Origin: Conchocele bisecta
Lineage: Eukaryota; Mollusca; Bivalvia; Lucinida; Thyasiridae
NCBI GenBank assembly: GCA_029237695.1
Contig: JAQRGA010000043.1
Span: forward strand, 62,001-126,000
Length of the DNA stretch: 64,000 nt
Direction: 5' to 3'
This document shows positions 1 through 10,717 of the stretch, one piece after another. Numbering within the stretch: the stretch's first letter is position 1; every line of letters begins with the position of its first letter. The position numbers and the translations under genes are program-made. The notes beneath the pieces are model-generated. The model saw nothing but the letters and a program-made list of their open reading frames with translations, made no database searches and was not told the origin of the DNA.

Positions 1-567
1 GGTATCTCAAAAAAGATTTCATCATATCTCTGGCTATTATCTCAAATCAGATCTTATTTATTTACTGAGCACCGAAAATTATTCTATAAGGCCTATTCAG
101 CCACATTTCACATATTGCAATATAGTATGGGGAAAGTCGTCAAATCGAAATATGTACATAATAACCAAACTTCAACGGCGAGCATGTAAAATCATTCTCG
201 GAAACGAATATATTCATTTGCAAAACTCATTATAATTACTCAACATTTTTACCTTTGACGAAAGCGTATTTCTCCAAAAATCGAAGGCTATGTACAAAAT
301 AACTTATAAAATTCCCACCCCCCCCCCCCCAAATATTTATGTGAATTATTTGAAATGCGCACTAATCACTTGCAAAATACGAGCATGATATTAAGGTCTG
401 AAACAGATATGAATTACGAAGTTCCCAAACCTAAAAGTAATCTATTTAAAAACAGCTTTTCATACTCAGGCGCGCTGATCTGGATTAGTATTCCAATTGA
501 CATAAGACGTTCCACGTCGTTCAATACATTTTTCCGCAATTGTCTTAACTGGATGAAGGGTCGATAG
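1..567 (+). pseudogene. 3' remnant of a non-LTR retrotransposon (LINE) reverse transcriptase
   Basis: Conceptual translation resembles the C-terminal end of animal LINE reverse transcriptases. The first ~180 bases read as a segment in which a FY-x-AY motif is followed by a weak match to the usual 'hlnycs-vWG' block. A frame change and a stop near 187-190 follow. The last 70 codons (355-567) are open and carry the typical LINE tail: a 'FKNSFSYSGALIW-IP' block, then a hydrophobic helix and a short end before TAG. Only the 3' end is present because the window begins inside it. A poly-C run at 317-330 interrupts it. It is an inactive fragment. The clade (CR1, I or Jockey type) cannot be fixed by eye. 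Confidence 0.6.
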
Positions 568-916
568 CGGCTGAAGTAGCGGTCTAATCAATTAATATAA
601 AATTGTTAATTTTCTCCCCGCCAGCGTCACTAATTACGAAATTACAATGTAGGGTATATAGTTTACAATGACCGCGTGTTTGGTTTGCCATGATAAAATT
701 GGTCTTGTGTTAGACCCAGTTCAAGCTGCGTCGATGCGCAGTCTGATATGGGACTGTCGGGACACAGGTACCACTTTTCGTCATGGCTCATCATTATTAT
801 TTCTTCATGTTAAATTCACTTATGCATACATCCTGTAATACTTGTAATATGTATTGTATATTTATGTATGTATATGCACTTCTTAAGAGGGCCTCGGGGA
901 AGACCAACCGAGTCAC
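568..916. other. Unassigned spacer
   Basis: AT-rich sequence between the LINE remnant and the ATCC array. I see no coding potential, palindrome or recognised repeat here. Confidence 0.5.
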
Positions 917-1757
917 CCATCCATCCATCCATCCAGTCATCCATCCATCCATCCATCCATCCATCCACATATCCATCCATCCATCCATCCATCCATCCAT
1001 CCATCCATCCATCCATCCATCCATCATCCATATCCATCCATCCATCCATCCATCCATCCAGTCATCCATCCATCCATCCATCCATCCATCCATCCATCCA
1101 TATCCATCCATCCATCCATCCATCCATCCATCCATCCATCCATCCATCCATCTCCATCCATCCATCCATCCATCCATCCATCTCTATCCATCTCTATCCA
1201 TCCATCCATCCATCCATCCATCCATCTCTATCCATCTCTATCCATCCATCCATCCATCCATCTCTATCCATCTCTATCCATCCATCCATCCATCCATCCA
1301 TCCATCCATCCATCTCATCCATCTCTATCCATCCATCCATCCATCCATCCATCCATCCTCCTCTCTATCCATCCATCCATCCATCCATCCATCCATCCAT
1401 CCATCCATCCACCCATCCATCCATCCATCCATCCATATCCATCCATCCATCCAGACATCCTATCCATCCATCCATCCATCCATCCAGTTTCATCCATCCA
1501 TCCATCCATCCATCACCATCCATCCATCCATCCATCCATCCATCCATCCATCCATCCATCCATCCATCCATCCATCCATCCATCATCCATCCATCCATCC
1601 ATCCATCCATATCCATCCATCCATCCATCCATCCATCCATCCATCCATCCATCCATCCATCCATACATCCATCCATCCATCCATCCATCCATTTTCATCC
1701 ATCCATCCATCCATCCATCCATCCATCCATCCATCCATCCATCTATCTATCTATCTA
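917..1757. repeat. Long imperfect (ATCC)n microsatellite
   Basis: About 840 bp of tetranucleotide ATCC, broken by short variants (ATATCC, ATCTCT, ATCAT, CAGTC) and ending in ATCT units. Long open frames on both strands (His-Pro-Ser-Ile repeats on plus, Met-Asp-Gly-Trp repeats on minus) are products of the period-4 repeat reading open in all frames and are not genes. The interruptions cluster in compound blocks, for example paired ATCTCT units at 1186-1330, which suggests secondary duplication inside the array. Confidence 0.97.
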
Positions 1758-1807
1758 ATATATCTTATCTAAACAACAGCAACAACAAATTAAGCGAAGT
1801 TGCACAT

Positions 1808-2265
1808 TAAAATCAAAGTACTGAAAATACTGAAATATGTTATCTCCACAAAAACTGATCTGTGTGTGGGGTAAGTTAACTTTGTAAAATACAGTGGTTC
1901 AACTTGCAGGGTCAGTACTGAAATATATAAAAAATCGTCAACTCCCTTTTACTGCTAGCTCCGTACTGTCCCGTGAGACCTAAAGATAATAGCTGCTGTT
2001 CATACGCACGAAATGTCTTGATTCGTATCTTGCAGAATTGAACTGATAAACTGAGCACAAACCTGTGAAAACTATATATATATAACTATAATAGTATATG
2101 TAGAGTTTTAGATACAAAGCAAGACGGACCAAAACGCCATAGGCTAAGTTGGCACAGGGCACTATTTTCTTGGTCGTACTCGCCATTTAGGCGTAGCACG
2201 ACAATGGCTGCCCCTATAGAAATGTGCATGACACAATGTGCTATCTCAAGGAAGATAACATATAA
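1808..2265 (+). repeat. Dispersed repeat R, uninterrupted copy
   Basis: About 455 bp, repeated with clear similarity at 12573-12737 plus 13199-13510. Shared blocks include the start (AAAGTACTGAAA), a 'ggtaagttaactttg' segment, 'gctagctccgtact', and 'cgcacgaaatgtcttgattcg'. No coding potential is seen. It probably represents a non-autonomous element or an old dispersed repeat. Confidence 0.75.
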
Positions 2266-2861
2266 CTACGTACATTGGGGAGTTTGTATGGTAATTGAAA
2301 TCGAAGTGATTCAGTGGAAGAAGGGAGCTAACTCCCTTATGGAGTTAGCTCACTTATTTTACTGATTCCAGTGAATGCCGAGATTTAGGCAGGAGCTGTA
2401 TTAGTATGTCTCTGCTTGTTCCATGCAAGGATTTTGTTAGAAGGATACGAAACATCGAGTTTTCTCGGGAAACCCGGTGTGCCTATCACGTGTTATGTTC
2501 TCATGTGAGGATTAAGTTGACGCATGCGCGGCTCGTTACTTTACAAATCGAATACCAGTTGACGCATGCGCATCTCGCTACCTTGCAGGATTAAGCAATG
2601 TAACGAATTCGCGCCTATTCGAAAATGGCTAAAATGTATATTAATGAACAGAAACTGTGCATATTACTTGCTTAAAAGTAGTCTATCCTATCAGTAAATG
2701 GTTAATCCTGTTATCACAAAAGGAATCACATAGACACACAATAAAAAAACTGGTAGCGCGAGACCTCTGGCGCAAGTTTACAGCGACTGGCTATTTTGGT
2801 GTTATACTATAAGATATGATACAGAAATTGTATATGTATAGTACGTATGTCTCTGTTCCAG
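2266..2861. other. Upstream region of the TMEM121-like gene
   Basis: Contains a short palindrome around GGAGCTAACTCC / GGAGTTAGCTC (about 2324-2352) and two tandem ~40-bp units beginning AGTTGACGCATGCGC (about 2513 and 2556). The stretch ends in a polypyrimidine tract and TTCCAG at 2856-2861, a plausible 3' splice site. The promoter and first exon of the downstream gene are not recognisable. Confidence 0.45.
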
Positions 2862-2898
2862 GCTATCCGCCAGCTGCACATTGAGTTCCCACGCAAAC

Positions 2899-3918
2899 AT
2901 GCCAACAACAACAACAATGGAGAGAAGTCGCACGCTGCGCTGTTTACATCATTGGCCGACTCGGTTTATCTGCATTGCCCTGGTGATTATCCAAGCGGCG
3001 TCACTTAACTGGTACATCACTGAAAATCTTACCTCGCTCTGGGCTGTCATCTACTGCGCAGACGCAGGTGTGCTCGTGTTGTTTATTACGTCATTCCTCA
3101 TGGCGGCGTTCAACAGTCGCCACGAGAAGCATGTGATCCGAATCACTTTTGAAGAGAGCTCACACCTACCACTGACGTATATCGCGTGGCTAGCATACGC
3201 CATTATTCTGGACGTGAAAGTTGCCGTGATTTTCGGCAAATTCTCCACGAAGTTAGACGAGGAATCGTTCTTCGGACCGAACACGCTGAAGACCACCATC
3301 GCGTTAGCAAGTCTCATATTTATCACGCACCTGTATGCGCAGCATGATTTGAAACTTGATGAGAAGCGGAAGTTGTTTTTGTTACTGCTCAGCGGTCACG
3401 TGTTGTTTGATATCCTGGATGGCGTGGAAATGATGGACCATCTATTCGACGAAACCATCAGGGATACGTTTCCGCCAGGACTGGATGATGCAATGATTGT
3501 CACCTGCTGCGTTAATATCATTTTACCCACAATTCCGTTGTTTAGTATCGCTGTGACGAAATTTGGTCTCCACCCACTTCCGGAAAAACTGGAAATCCTG
3601 CATAAATTATGTTTGGGATACCTCGTGAATCTTCCATTCTTCGTCTGCCGAATGATCACGTGGCACGGTCTAGGTCATGGTATTTCTATCTTCACGCTGA
3701 AGAACCTGATTTCCATGGGCGTTGTGACGTTTGAAGTGCTCGAGAAATGGCAATGGTTCGGGCAGGCGGATGAGGGGGACGAAGAGGCGAGTGAACAGGG
3801 GCGACAATCGAGAAGGCATTCCGTTGTATTTATGGAAATGGATGAGGTTGCTAAAATGCATGATAACTATAATATCATATTGCATTCATTTGAACTCACA
3901 AATCGTACACACATGTGA
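2899..3918 (+). CDS. Multi-pass membrane protein, TMEM121 family-like
   Basis: A 339-residue open frame in one exon. I start it at the ATG at 2899, which has A at -3; a second ATG at 2917 is also possible. A splice acceptor at 2860-2861 implies an upstream 5' UTR exon. The protein has about seven or eight hydrophobic segments (roughly residues 21-40, 47-70, 89-112, 130-147, 158-175, 196-218, 236-252 and 259-280). Several blocks resemble my recollection of TMEM121/TMEM121B: an 'I-L-D-V-K-V-x-x-I-F' helix end near 103-112, a 'LFDILDGVEMMDHLF' block near 169-183, a proline-centred helix near 210, and a final 'FEVLEKW' motif. The length is close to TMEM121 (about 320 residues). The acidic then basic tail (290-307) is cytoplasmic-like. 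TMEM121 proteins are poorly characterised, so no activity is assigned. No lesions are seen and the body is GC-richer than its surroundings, as expected of a functional gene. Confidence 0.68.
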   Translation: MPTTTTMERSRTLRCLHHWPTRFICIALVIIQAASLNWYITENLTSLWAVIYCADAGVLVLFITSFLMAAFNSRHEKHVIRITFEESSHLPLTYIAWLAYAIILDVKVAVIFGKFSTKLDEESFFGPNTLKTTIALASLIFITHLYAQHDLKLDEKRKLFLLLLSGHVLFDILDGVEMMDHLFDETIRDTFPPGLDDAMIVTCCVNIILPTIPLFSIAVTKFGLHPLPEKLEILHKLCLGYLVNLPFFVCRMITWHGLGHGISIFTLKNLISMGVVTFEVLEKWQWFGQADEGDEEASEQGRQSRRHSVVFMEMDEVAKMHDNYNIILHSFELTNRTHM

Positions 3919-4166
3919 TACTGTATTATACTTCAATATACTTTGACATACATAATATATGAACATATAATATATGTTTATGATCTTGTGAATAATAACA
4001 TATGTTCTATCTTTATAGTAATAGAGGACCTTGCTCAAATAAGACAATTGCGGAACAGTTCCATTTAACACACAAATATCGTACAAGTGCGATGCTATAA
4101 ATACGGAATCTGCGAGTGAATATGGGTGAAATTGCTGCAGAATTCATTTGAGCACTGTACTATTTG
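3919..4166. other. 3' flank of the TMEM121-like gene
   Basis: AT-rich sequence with no AATAAA before 4166. The first AATAAA downstream of the stop (4456-4461) lies inside the first copy of the 455-bp duplicated block, so the transcript may end within that repeat. Confidence 0.4.
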
Positions 4167-4621
4167 AGGAAACAGACAACCAATTGATTTCCCATAGACC
4201 CACATTCACACAAACATGACAATCTCAAACTACCTGCGACAAAATCAATTTTGTTACTTCCATTCCTGGAGTCAGTGACCTAAGCCGGTTCTAGATCCAT
4301 GCCAAACACGGGGTCATGCGGGTTGATTTCCATGAGTTATTTCCCCTTTTTTGACGTAACCGTCTACTTTCACTTTCGAAATCTCTATCTCACCCCCACA
4401 TCAAGTCGCACACAGAAAATATTTAACCTGCTTGTGTAGAGCATGCAAATAATATAATAAAATGTTTGGCACAGACATACCTTTCCTGCAGCATCTATTT
4501 TATTTATCTATCTGTCATAATAATAACAATCAATGCCGTTGTCCTGAGAATTTACTCCTTGTTGCTAAGCTGTACCAGGACTGGTTTACCGTCTATATTA
4601 TTCATAAGTTGACTGTGTCCT
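4167..4621. repeat. 455-bp duplicated block, copy 1
   Basis: Near-identical to 5510-5964: reading the two side by side I find two substitutions, at about 4235 and 4433. The block begins AGGAAACAGAC and ends GACTGTGTCCT, so its ends form an imperfect 11-bp inverted repeat (9 of 11). Both copies are in the same orientation, 888 bp apart. No target-site duplication is evident. It could be two insertions of one element, a recent segmental duplication, or terminal repeats of a small element. Confidence 0.9.
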
Positions 4622-5509
4622 ATAGAAGGAGATAATTTTCTGATTTTGTATTAATTATAACAAGTATTCATTAACTTTCATCGAAATATGTTTTCGCATT
4701 GATTGGGTCAGTACAGTGCGAGTCGCGACATATTTAGTATTTCGTGACAACCCTCAAACCAGCATAGAAGATTTAACGATTTCATGATTTCCGTTGGTCC
4801 ACTAATGATGCCCTGTTATACGAAAAACCGCATAAATGCTTTACGCAATGACACTAACTCATTGAGTCGAACACTGTTTCACACAACTGATTGGTGTTGC
4901 TATTTCCTGTAACAAATGTTATGCAATAATGGACAAAATTCACAGCCAACCCACAAAATTCAAGGTTATCGAGTAAAGTTTGGTTTCACACACAGGCAAC
5001 ACTCATTTCAGTATTACAAATTGACTCAATGGGTCCAGAAAACATTATACATACACATGCTATCTATACAAATGTAGCAAAGAAATTACCCAAAAGTTGT
5101 GCTGGATAAGCAAAAATTGGAAGATTTTTGCCAAAAAATCAAGTTTTCGATAAATAAAAAATAACTATAGTAAATACGGTAATTGGTTTCTTCTGACAGA
5201 ATTTGCCAAATTTCCTGAAGCAGACATTTTACTTGATACCATCACTTCAGCTAACATTCTAGCAATGTCCCATAGCTGAAAAGTGGTACTTCTTTGAGAA
5301 ATTTGCCATATTAAGCTTATGGGAAACCAAATTATCTCCCTCTTTTCCATTATTAGAAGGATTTTTTTTCTCATTTTCACGATTTTCGACATTTTTTTTT
5401 TGCGTCGAATATTGTCGTGAAATGATGGCGAATGCCGGAAGACGCGATCGGGCAATAAAAAAGATACAACTGGTACCATTGCAGACAGCCTGTAGAAACA
5501 GGGTCATAT
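4622..5509. other. Spacer between the 455-bp copies
   Basis: 888 bp of AT-rich DNA. Minus-strand open frames of 64-115 codons have no recognisable motif. No reverse transcriptase, primer-binding site or polypurine tract is visible, so an LTR-element interpretation is unsupported. Confidence 0.5.
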
Positions 5510-5964
5510 AGGAAACAGACAACCAATTGATTTCCCATAGACCCACATTCACACAAACATGACAATCGCAAACTACCTGCGACAAAATCAATTTTGTTAC
5601 TTCCATTCCTGGAGTCAGTGACCTAAGCCGGTTCTAGATCCATGCCAAACACGGGGTCATGCGGGTTGATTTCCATGAGTTATTTCCCCTTTTTTGACGT
5701 AACCGTCTACTTTCACTTTCGAAATCTCTATCTCACCCCCACATCAAGTCGCACACAGAAAATATTTAACCTGCATGTGTAGAGCATGCAAATAATATAA
5801 TAAAATGTTTGGCACAGACATACCTTTCCTGCAGCATCTATTTTATTTATCTATCTGTCATAATAATAACAATCAATGCCGTTGTCCTGAGAATTTACTC
5901 CTTGTTGCTAAGCTGTACCAGGACTGGTTTACCGTCTATATTATTCATAAGTTGACTGTGTCCT
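5510..5964. repeat. 455-bp duplicated block, copy 2
   Basis: Second copy of the block at 4167-4621, with the same termini. The 3' flank (TGAACACTAGG) differs from that of copy 1 (ATAGAAGGAG), which marks the edge of the duplication exactly. Confidence 0.9.
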
Positions 5965-6020
5965 TGAACACTAGGCATGCTATGTGTTCAAATGAATTAC
6001 TCAGCAAGTATCGCCCTTCT

Positions 6021-6315
6021 GTAGCCTATTTCATCAACATTGCAAAGTATACTTTACTAGCAAAGTATACTTTGAGGGAGTAATCATTTATTTTTCCTGA
6101 AATGCATTATTTCATATAGAACTAACAAATGCATGTATTTCATGAGTAAAAGTATGCAGAATTATTATACTGAATTTATTACATTATCACAGCCATAATG
6201 GCTGTGATAATGTAATAAATTCAGTATAATAAAAATTAATAAATTTATCATAAAATTGAAAATTTCTCCTCAAAGTATACTTTGCTACTAAAGTATACTT
6301 TGCAATGTTGATGTT
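6021..6315. mobile_element. Foldback element family C (GTAGCC ends), copy 1
   Basis: Family C is ~300 bp. It starts GTAGCCTATTTCATCAACA, then has a doubled AAAGTATACTTT motif, and at the centre a long perfect palindrome (ATTATACTGAATTTATTACA...CAGCC-loop-GGCTG...). The arms are repeated in reverse at the other end. Here the right end lacks the usual AAATAGGCTAC. Other copies: 16766, 36121, 44712, 47372 (half), 54293 and 60037. No coding capacity. Confidence 0.88.
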
Positions 6316-6433
6316 AGTGTGATACAGTAACTGTGAATAAAATAGCCATATACACTGGCAGGCTACGGGATATGAAACCTCTCTTTTTCTCGGAAAACCC
6401 AGTGTGCATTCCAAGTGTTATGATAAAAAACAT

Positions 6434-6649
6434 CTAAATATTCGCGTTTGGAGGATAAAATTGTCGCATTGATTGGCGTAATATTAGACGCTGCGCATGA
6501 TGTTTATAACATTCAAAGACGTAATGTTCTGCATCCTCTACAACTTCACTACATTCACAGTAGGGAGTTTCTCTGATTTGGTTAAAGCGGATTATCGCTC
6601 GTACATGCGGACAAATGTGATCTAACTTATTTATCACATCCTCATGCAC
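6434..6649 (-). pseudogene. LINE reverse transcriptase C-terminal fragment
   Basis: A 71-codon minus-strand frame whose product has the Cys-x-Cys...EDAEHY-F-C pattern found just after the reverse transcriptase domain in many animal LINEs (a CxC-(x)n-H-x-C finger, here 'PYCECSEVVEDAEHYVFEC'). No intact polymerase precedes it. It is a 5'-truncated dead fragment. Confidence 0.6.
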
Positions 6650-7329
6650 ATACCTTGCACACGAGCTGTGTTAATACAGAAACAACACCCGGAAATGTGT
6701 CAAAGATGTGATAATTTCAAATTAGTGCATACATAACGGACAACAATCGATATATAGTGGCCTAAATCAATTGAATGCAATGTTCCAACTGGCAAAACAT
6801 ACATTCAACCCCATCGTACTGTATCTTGTTGTATTTCATTTATGTTTACACTTTCCATACATTCATAAAGAAAACGCCCATTCAACGTGCTGTGTTTAAG
6901 TCCCAATACATTACATTAGCACCCACGTGACGTCACGCGACGTTGATTTGTTAAAATGTATTTGACGTCATTGAAATACATGACGATCATCATCGTTTTT
7001 TGATGCACTCTATAAATATCACCCAATCTGATTGGCTGATTAATATATATATATAGATTACCTATGTAATAATAAATATACGTATCATTGCCCACCCCTC
7101 CCTCTGTACCATACACAATTCCGATGACATCGTATACATGGACTAGAACAACTTGCAACCTCTACCCCAACTCGCACTGACCAATAATCGTCTTCCAATA
7201 CTGGCGACCGCACCCTATACTTTTTGTTTTCTTCTTCTTCTTCTTCAGAGGTTAATGATGGCAGCCAATCGCCTCCTGTTTAACCCTTAATCATACATGT
7301 TCTCTTGTTTTAAAAGATATGTTGTAGAA
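6650..7329. other. Spacer, no gene recognised
   Basis: AT-rich, with a short (TTC)n run at about 7230-7247. No palindromic element or convincing exon seen. Confidence 0.45.
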
Positions 7330-7562
7330 CCAAATGGACATCGTTGCGGTGTGGCCGGGCGCCGGGCACGCAGTGACAGTAGCTGATGCCGTCATTTGGA
7401 CCGGCAGTAAAGAGCCGGCATTGGTCCCCGGTAGCTGTTCGATCACAGCTCTTCACCTCTACACCGACGTATGTGAAGTTATCATTACTTGCCGGAGGAG
7501 GTGGTTTTCCCCGGGTACTCCGGTTTCCCCACCATTCATCTCACGCAGTAATGCAGAATAGA
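7330..7562 (+). repeat. GC-rich dispersed repeat typical of bivalve DNA
   Basis: A GC-rich island in AT-rich DNA, containing 'ccccgggtactccggtttcc' at 7509-7528, a phrase I associate with a widely dispersed bivalve repeat. The 75-codon open frame over it reads through the repeat and is not considered a gene. There is no second copy in this window, so the call rests on recollection only. Confidence 0.4.
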
Positions 7563-9019
7563 CCGGAATTGGTCGCCCGCATTACTCTTATTAAACATTA
7601 TTGACTGTAATATGCATCGTCTGAAATCAAATTTAACATTTTGGACCATGACCGGCGGTATGGTATGGGCCACTCACTAATATATGGGCAATTGCTATAC
7701 CGCCGTGTATTATCTTCTCTTTTTCTTTCGTCTTCAGAATATGTGAAACACATTGTCATATAACCAAATAGTAACAGATAAACGCCGCACCTGACCTCGA
7801 ATAATAGCAAATCGTATATAACGATAAGCCGCGAAACGACAGTAGCTGGGCCCGAAAACATATTACATCATACTTTGCATAACCAAATATCGATCATTCC
7901 CAGCCTGATATGTTATGCCCTGACCAACCGTTAAATATCGTCATTATATAGGATAAAACTGTTACGGCTGAATCTCCATATATCACATGCACTCACACTC
8001 GGCCTTTTTCACGGTCTTACATACCGGCTTCGTGCGATAGGAGAATGAACTAGCTAGGTTAAATTAACCGCCTCATTGCCTCCTTCATGTAATGCACATA
8101 TTTCGACTGTATGGCAGATATTAGTAAATTCGAAAACAAACGGGTCAACGTTCATTGGCCTGCCACTTTTGGGTTCAAATGCCCGGGTTTGGAAGGTTCT
8201 CGAGCCAATTCCTACCCTTAAATATAAGATAAAAAAAAAGAGAAAAATTGGCTGATGGTCACACATTACAGGTATATCATTGTTGATGAACAGTCGCAAA
8301 TTATTTCAATATGTATTCCTACGCCAATACTATGTTTGAGGTCGGTCAATTTACTCTGTCACATACATGTAATGACCGATCAAAACATGGGGTAACTCAC
8401 ATAAAATGTCCCAAGTGGTATTCTGGTATTATTGTCAAAGACACAGCTGGCTTGCATCTGAAACGTCCTGGTCCGAAACGTCCTGGTGACCTGGTCCGAA
8501 AGTTGCATGGTCGTGCGGCGAAAAAATATTGCAAATGTCTCACCGTTGATCACGTTTCATATGTTTTGGCAGTAATAGATCGTTCACAGAAAGTATGTAT
8601 CCTGTGTAATCTTGCATCTCAAATGGTAGTATATCATGAAAGATTAGACGAGTTATCACAATATTTATCAACATCAGGGAAGTTTGACAGGTGGCCGCCA
8701 TTGAAATATAGTTGAAATATTGTTGCTAAGAGATCGCACTGAAGTGACATTAAAAGCGCAAAGTAGTAAATAAGGCAATTATAATTCTAGCGACGCATTT
8801 AATGCTTTTATTACTGACATCAGCAACATAAACGTATATACATTCATGTAAAAATCGCTAATATCTTGTAATTGTGTTGGAACTATTTTCTTCGTAGAAA
8901 ATATTATTTGTGTGATCCATCCGGAATGACCACTGTCCTGCTCAACCAGCTTGCACTCTGGTACGATTTTCCAACGAGACTCGATACAGTTTGCAAAACA
9001 GTAAAGGAATGCATTACAA
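7563..9019. other. Spacer, one unassigned open frame
   Basis: Mostly unique-looking AT-rich sequence. A plus-strand frame of 134 codons (8311-8715) carries a repeated 'CGTCCTGGTCCGAAA' segment. It has no motif I recognise and no clear splice or promoter signals, so I do not call it a gene. Confidence 0.4.
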
Positions 9020-9188
9020 ATAGGTTAACCGCATTGTAATTTTGAAATTTGCGGCGTATATCAGATAATGATATGTCGGAAAACATGTTTAATGGTTCCG
9101 CGAGCGCGTCGCCATTAAACAGATTTACCGACCTATCATTTTCTGATATACGCAGCAAATTTCAAAATTACAATATAGTTAACCCTAT
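9020..9188. mobile_element. Foldback element with ~78-bp arms
   Basis: Left arm ATAGGTTAACC...TTTAATGG pairs with right arm CCATTAAA...GTTAACCCTAT with scattered mismatches, leaving a short GC-rich loop (TTCCGCGAGCGCGTCG). No second copy was recognised in the window. Confidence 0.8.
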
Positions 9189-9265
9189 AGTCAAAAACGT
9201 CAACACGCTATTGACCGTCGCTGTTCCATGAATTGCGAAAAAAATAACGTAAAATATAATGATTC

Positions 9266-9514
9266 TTAACCCTTTGAACCCGAAAGCCCGCTATAACGGT
9301 TTATGCAAACAGTGCAGATCCAGATGAGCCGGCTCGTAACGAGCCGTCTCATCAGGATCTGCACTTTTTGCACACAATTTTCATATTTTGTAGAACAAAA
9401 ACAGCCCCTTTTCATAAATGGACTAATCTGAAAATAATTTTGTGACTATTGGATAGGTCTGAAAATTAACATATCAAAATCCATTCCAGTTACTTGAAAG
9501 GGTGAAAGGGTTAA
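9266..9514. mobile_element. Foldback element family J (TTAACCC ends), copy 1
   Basis: Family J begins TTAACCCTTTGAACC and ends GAAAGGGTTAA. Near one end lies a palindrome built on CAGATGAGCCGGCTCGTAAC / GAGCCGTCTCATC. Other copies: 30637-30760 (partial), 41637-41859, 47128-47241 (partial), 52684-53410 (split by a SINE) and 59287 onward (split by several insertions). Confidence 0.85.
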
Positions 9515-9589
9515 TATTAACGCCATATTTGGCTATTTACATGTTTGAAACTATCAGAACATGCAAAGTAAATATAAGTAAAAACAACA

Positions 9590-9726
9590 TGGTCTGTTGC
9601 GTTTAATGTATTGTAGTACGAAAAACATTTGGTCTGTTTAACGTTTGCGAGGAGTCCTTCTTCGGACTCCACGCACTTTAGACAGACCAAATGTTTTTCG
9701 TACTACAGTGAACGCAACAGTACATG
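9590..9726. mobile_element. Foldback hairpin, ~55-bp arms
   Basis: CATGGTCTGTTGCGTT...TAGTACGAAAAACATTTGGTC is mirrored by GACCAAATGTTTTTCGTACTA...AACGCAACAGTACATG around a loop AGGAGTCCTTCTTCGGACTCC, itself a small palindrome. Confidence 0.85.
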
Positions 9727-10278
9727 GTGGTTTTATGTTGGAGATGGTTCGACTAGTACTGGCCACAGGTTCTTGAAGAACGGTCCATATTTCCGTGTGT
9801 TATGGGTTATTTCGGTATCTATAGTGGTTTGGGTGCATTGTTACCAACATACAATTTACATCACCTCCCGCGAATTACACGCGTACACGTACGGTATTTT
9901 GACAGTATATAGGTGGCCGGAAAGTTCGAAACGGTGAATGTGTACATAATTGGCGATTTCTGTCGTGTGTAATGTTTGAGCATAGTAGGTTGCACAACAC
10001 TATGTAAATTACCCAAAAGCAACGAAATCCACCAAAATCTACCCAAATCAAGTACCCATAGGACACAAAAATAACGACCATCTGTTCCAACACATGTGAT
10101 ACTGGCAGCATGGTAATATCAACTTGATACATGTATACATGCCGCGAATGCTAGTGAAATGTGTTGATTCAATACCTCGGATTCAGACAGAGGCGTGTCC
10201 GGCGCACACACCCTCTAAAGTTTGCCGAGTTTTTCAAGATTTTAACCAATTTGTGAAGTGGAAAGAGCTGATTATTTA

Positions 10279-10376
10279 TTTTTCTCATCCAAAGTATATG
10301 TTGTTACCACTCAGTTGAACCGTCTCGTCGAGACGGTTCAAATGAGTGGTAACAACATATACCTTGGATGAGAAAT
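10279..10376. mobile_element. Hairpin family A (GAACCGTCTCG core), copy 1
   Basis: Almost perfect palindrome of about 98 bp: TTCTCATC..AAGTATATGTTG, then CCACTCAGTTGAACCGTCTC and its reverse. Other copies: about 25190, 27545, 29305, 38840 (decayed), 39040, 41035 and 54800. Confidence 0.88.
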
Positions 10377-10503
10377 GAGAAAAAAATCTGGAAAAAAAAT
10401 AGTTTAGGGAAGTTGAGGATCATGATTGTGCATCTCTCCTTTACAATTAAGAATACACGCCCCTCCTGACCTAAATCCAGGATCCGCCGATGATATGGGA
10501 TAC

Positions 10504-10717
10504 TGGGGACCGTTTCACTAAATTTCGTACGACTAAAATGTTCGTATGCACAATAACAATGCTTTCGTTTAAACAATTATTGGATTTACACTTAGTGATC
10601 ATAGGCTTTGCAGCCTATGCTCAATAAATGAAAATCCAATATTGAAATTTCCAGACGATTCTAAATTGGCACTTACGAACATTTTAGTCGTACGAAGTTT
10701 AGTGAAACGGGCCCCCT
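10504..10717. mobile_element. MITE family B (GGGGCCGTTTCACTAAAC ends), copy 1
   Basis: Family B has long terminal inverted repeats (GGGSCCGTTTCACTAAAC, TTCGTACGACTAAAATGTTC). At the centre sits a separate perfect hairpin: GGATTTACATTTATTGAGCA and AGGCTGCATATGCAGCCT flanked by the reverse. This copy has mutated central arms. Other copies: 32666, 35621 (deleted), 40176, 43372, 46098, 46758, 55103 and 56502. Non-coding. Confidence 0.92.

Noticed and set aside
783..1772. Long open frames (up to 329 codons) on both strands
   Set aside because: They are translations of the (ATCC)n microsatellite; a period-4 repeat without stops reads open in every frame.
4167..5964. LTR retrotransposon (two direct repeats around 888 bp)
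   Set aside because: No TG..CA ends, no primer-binding site, no polypurine tract, no target duplication and no coding sequence.
7334..7604. GC-rich open frames suggesting an exon
   Set aside because: The sequence resembles a dispersed bivalve repeat, and two overlapping frames are open equally.
8311..8715. 134-codon plus-strand frame
   Set aside because: Starts with ATG but has no recognisable domain, no splice or promoter context, and includes a short internal sequence duplication; likely chance.
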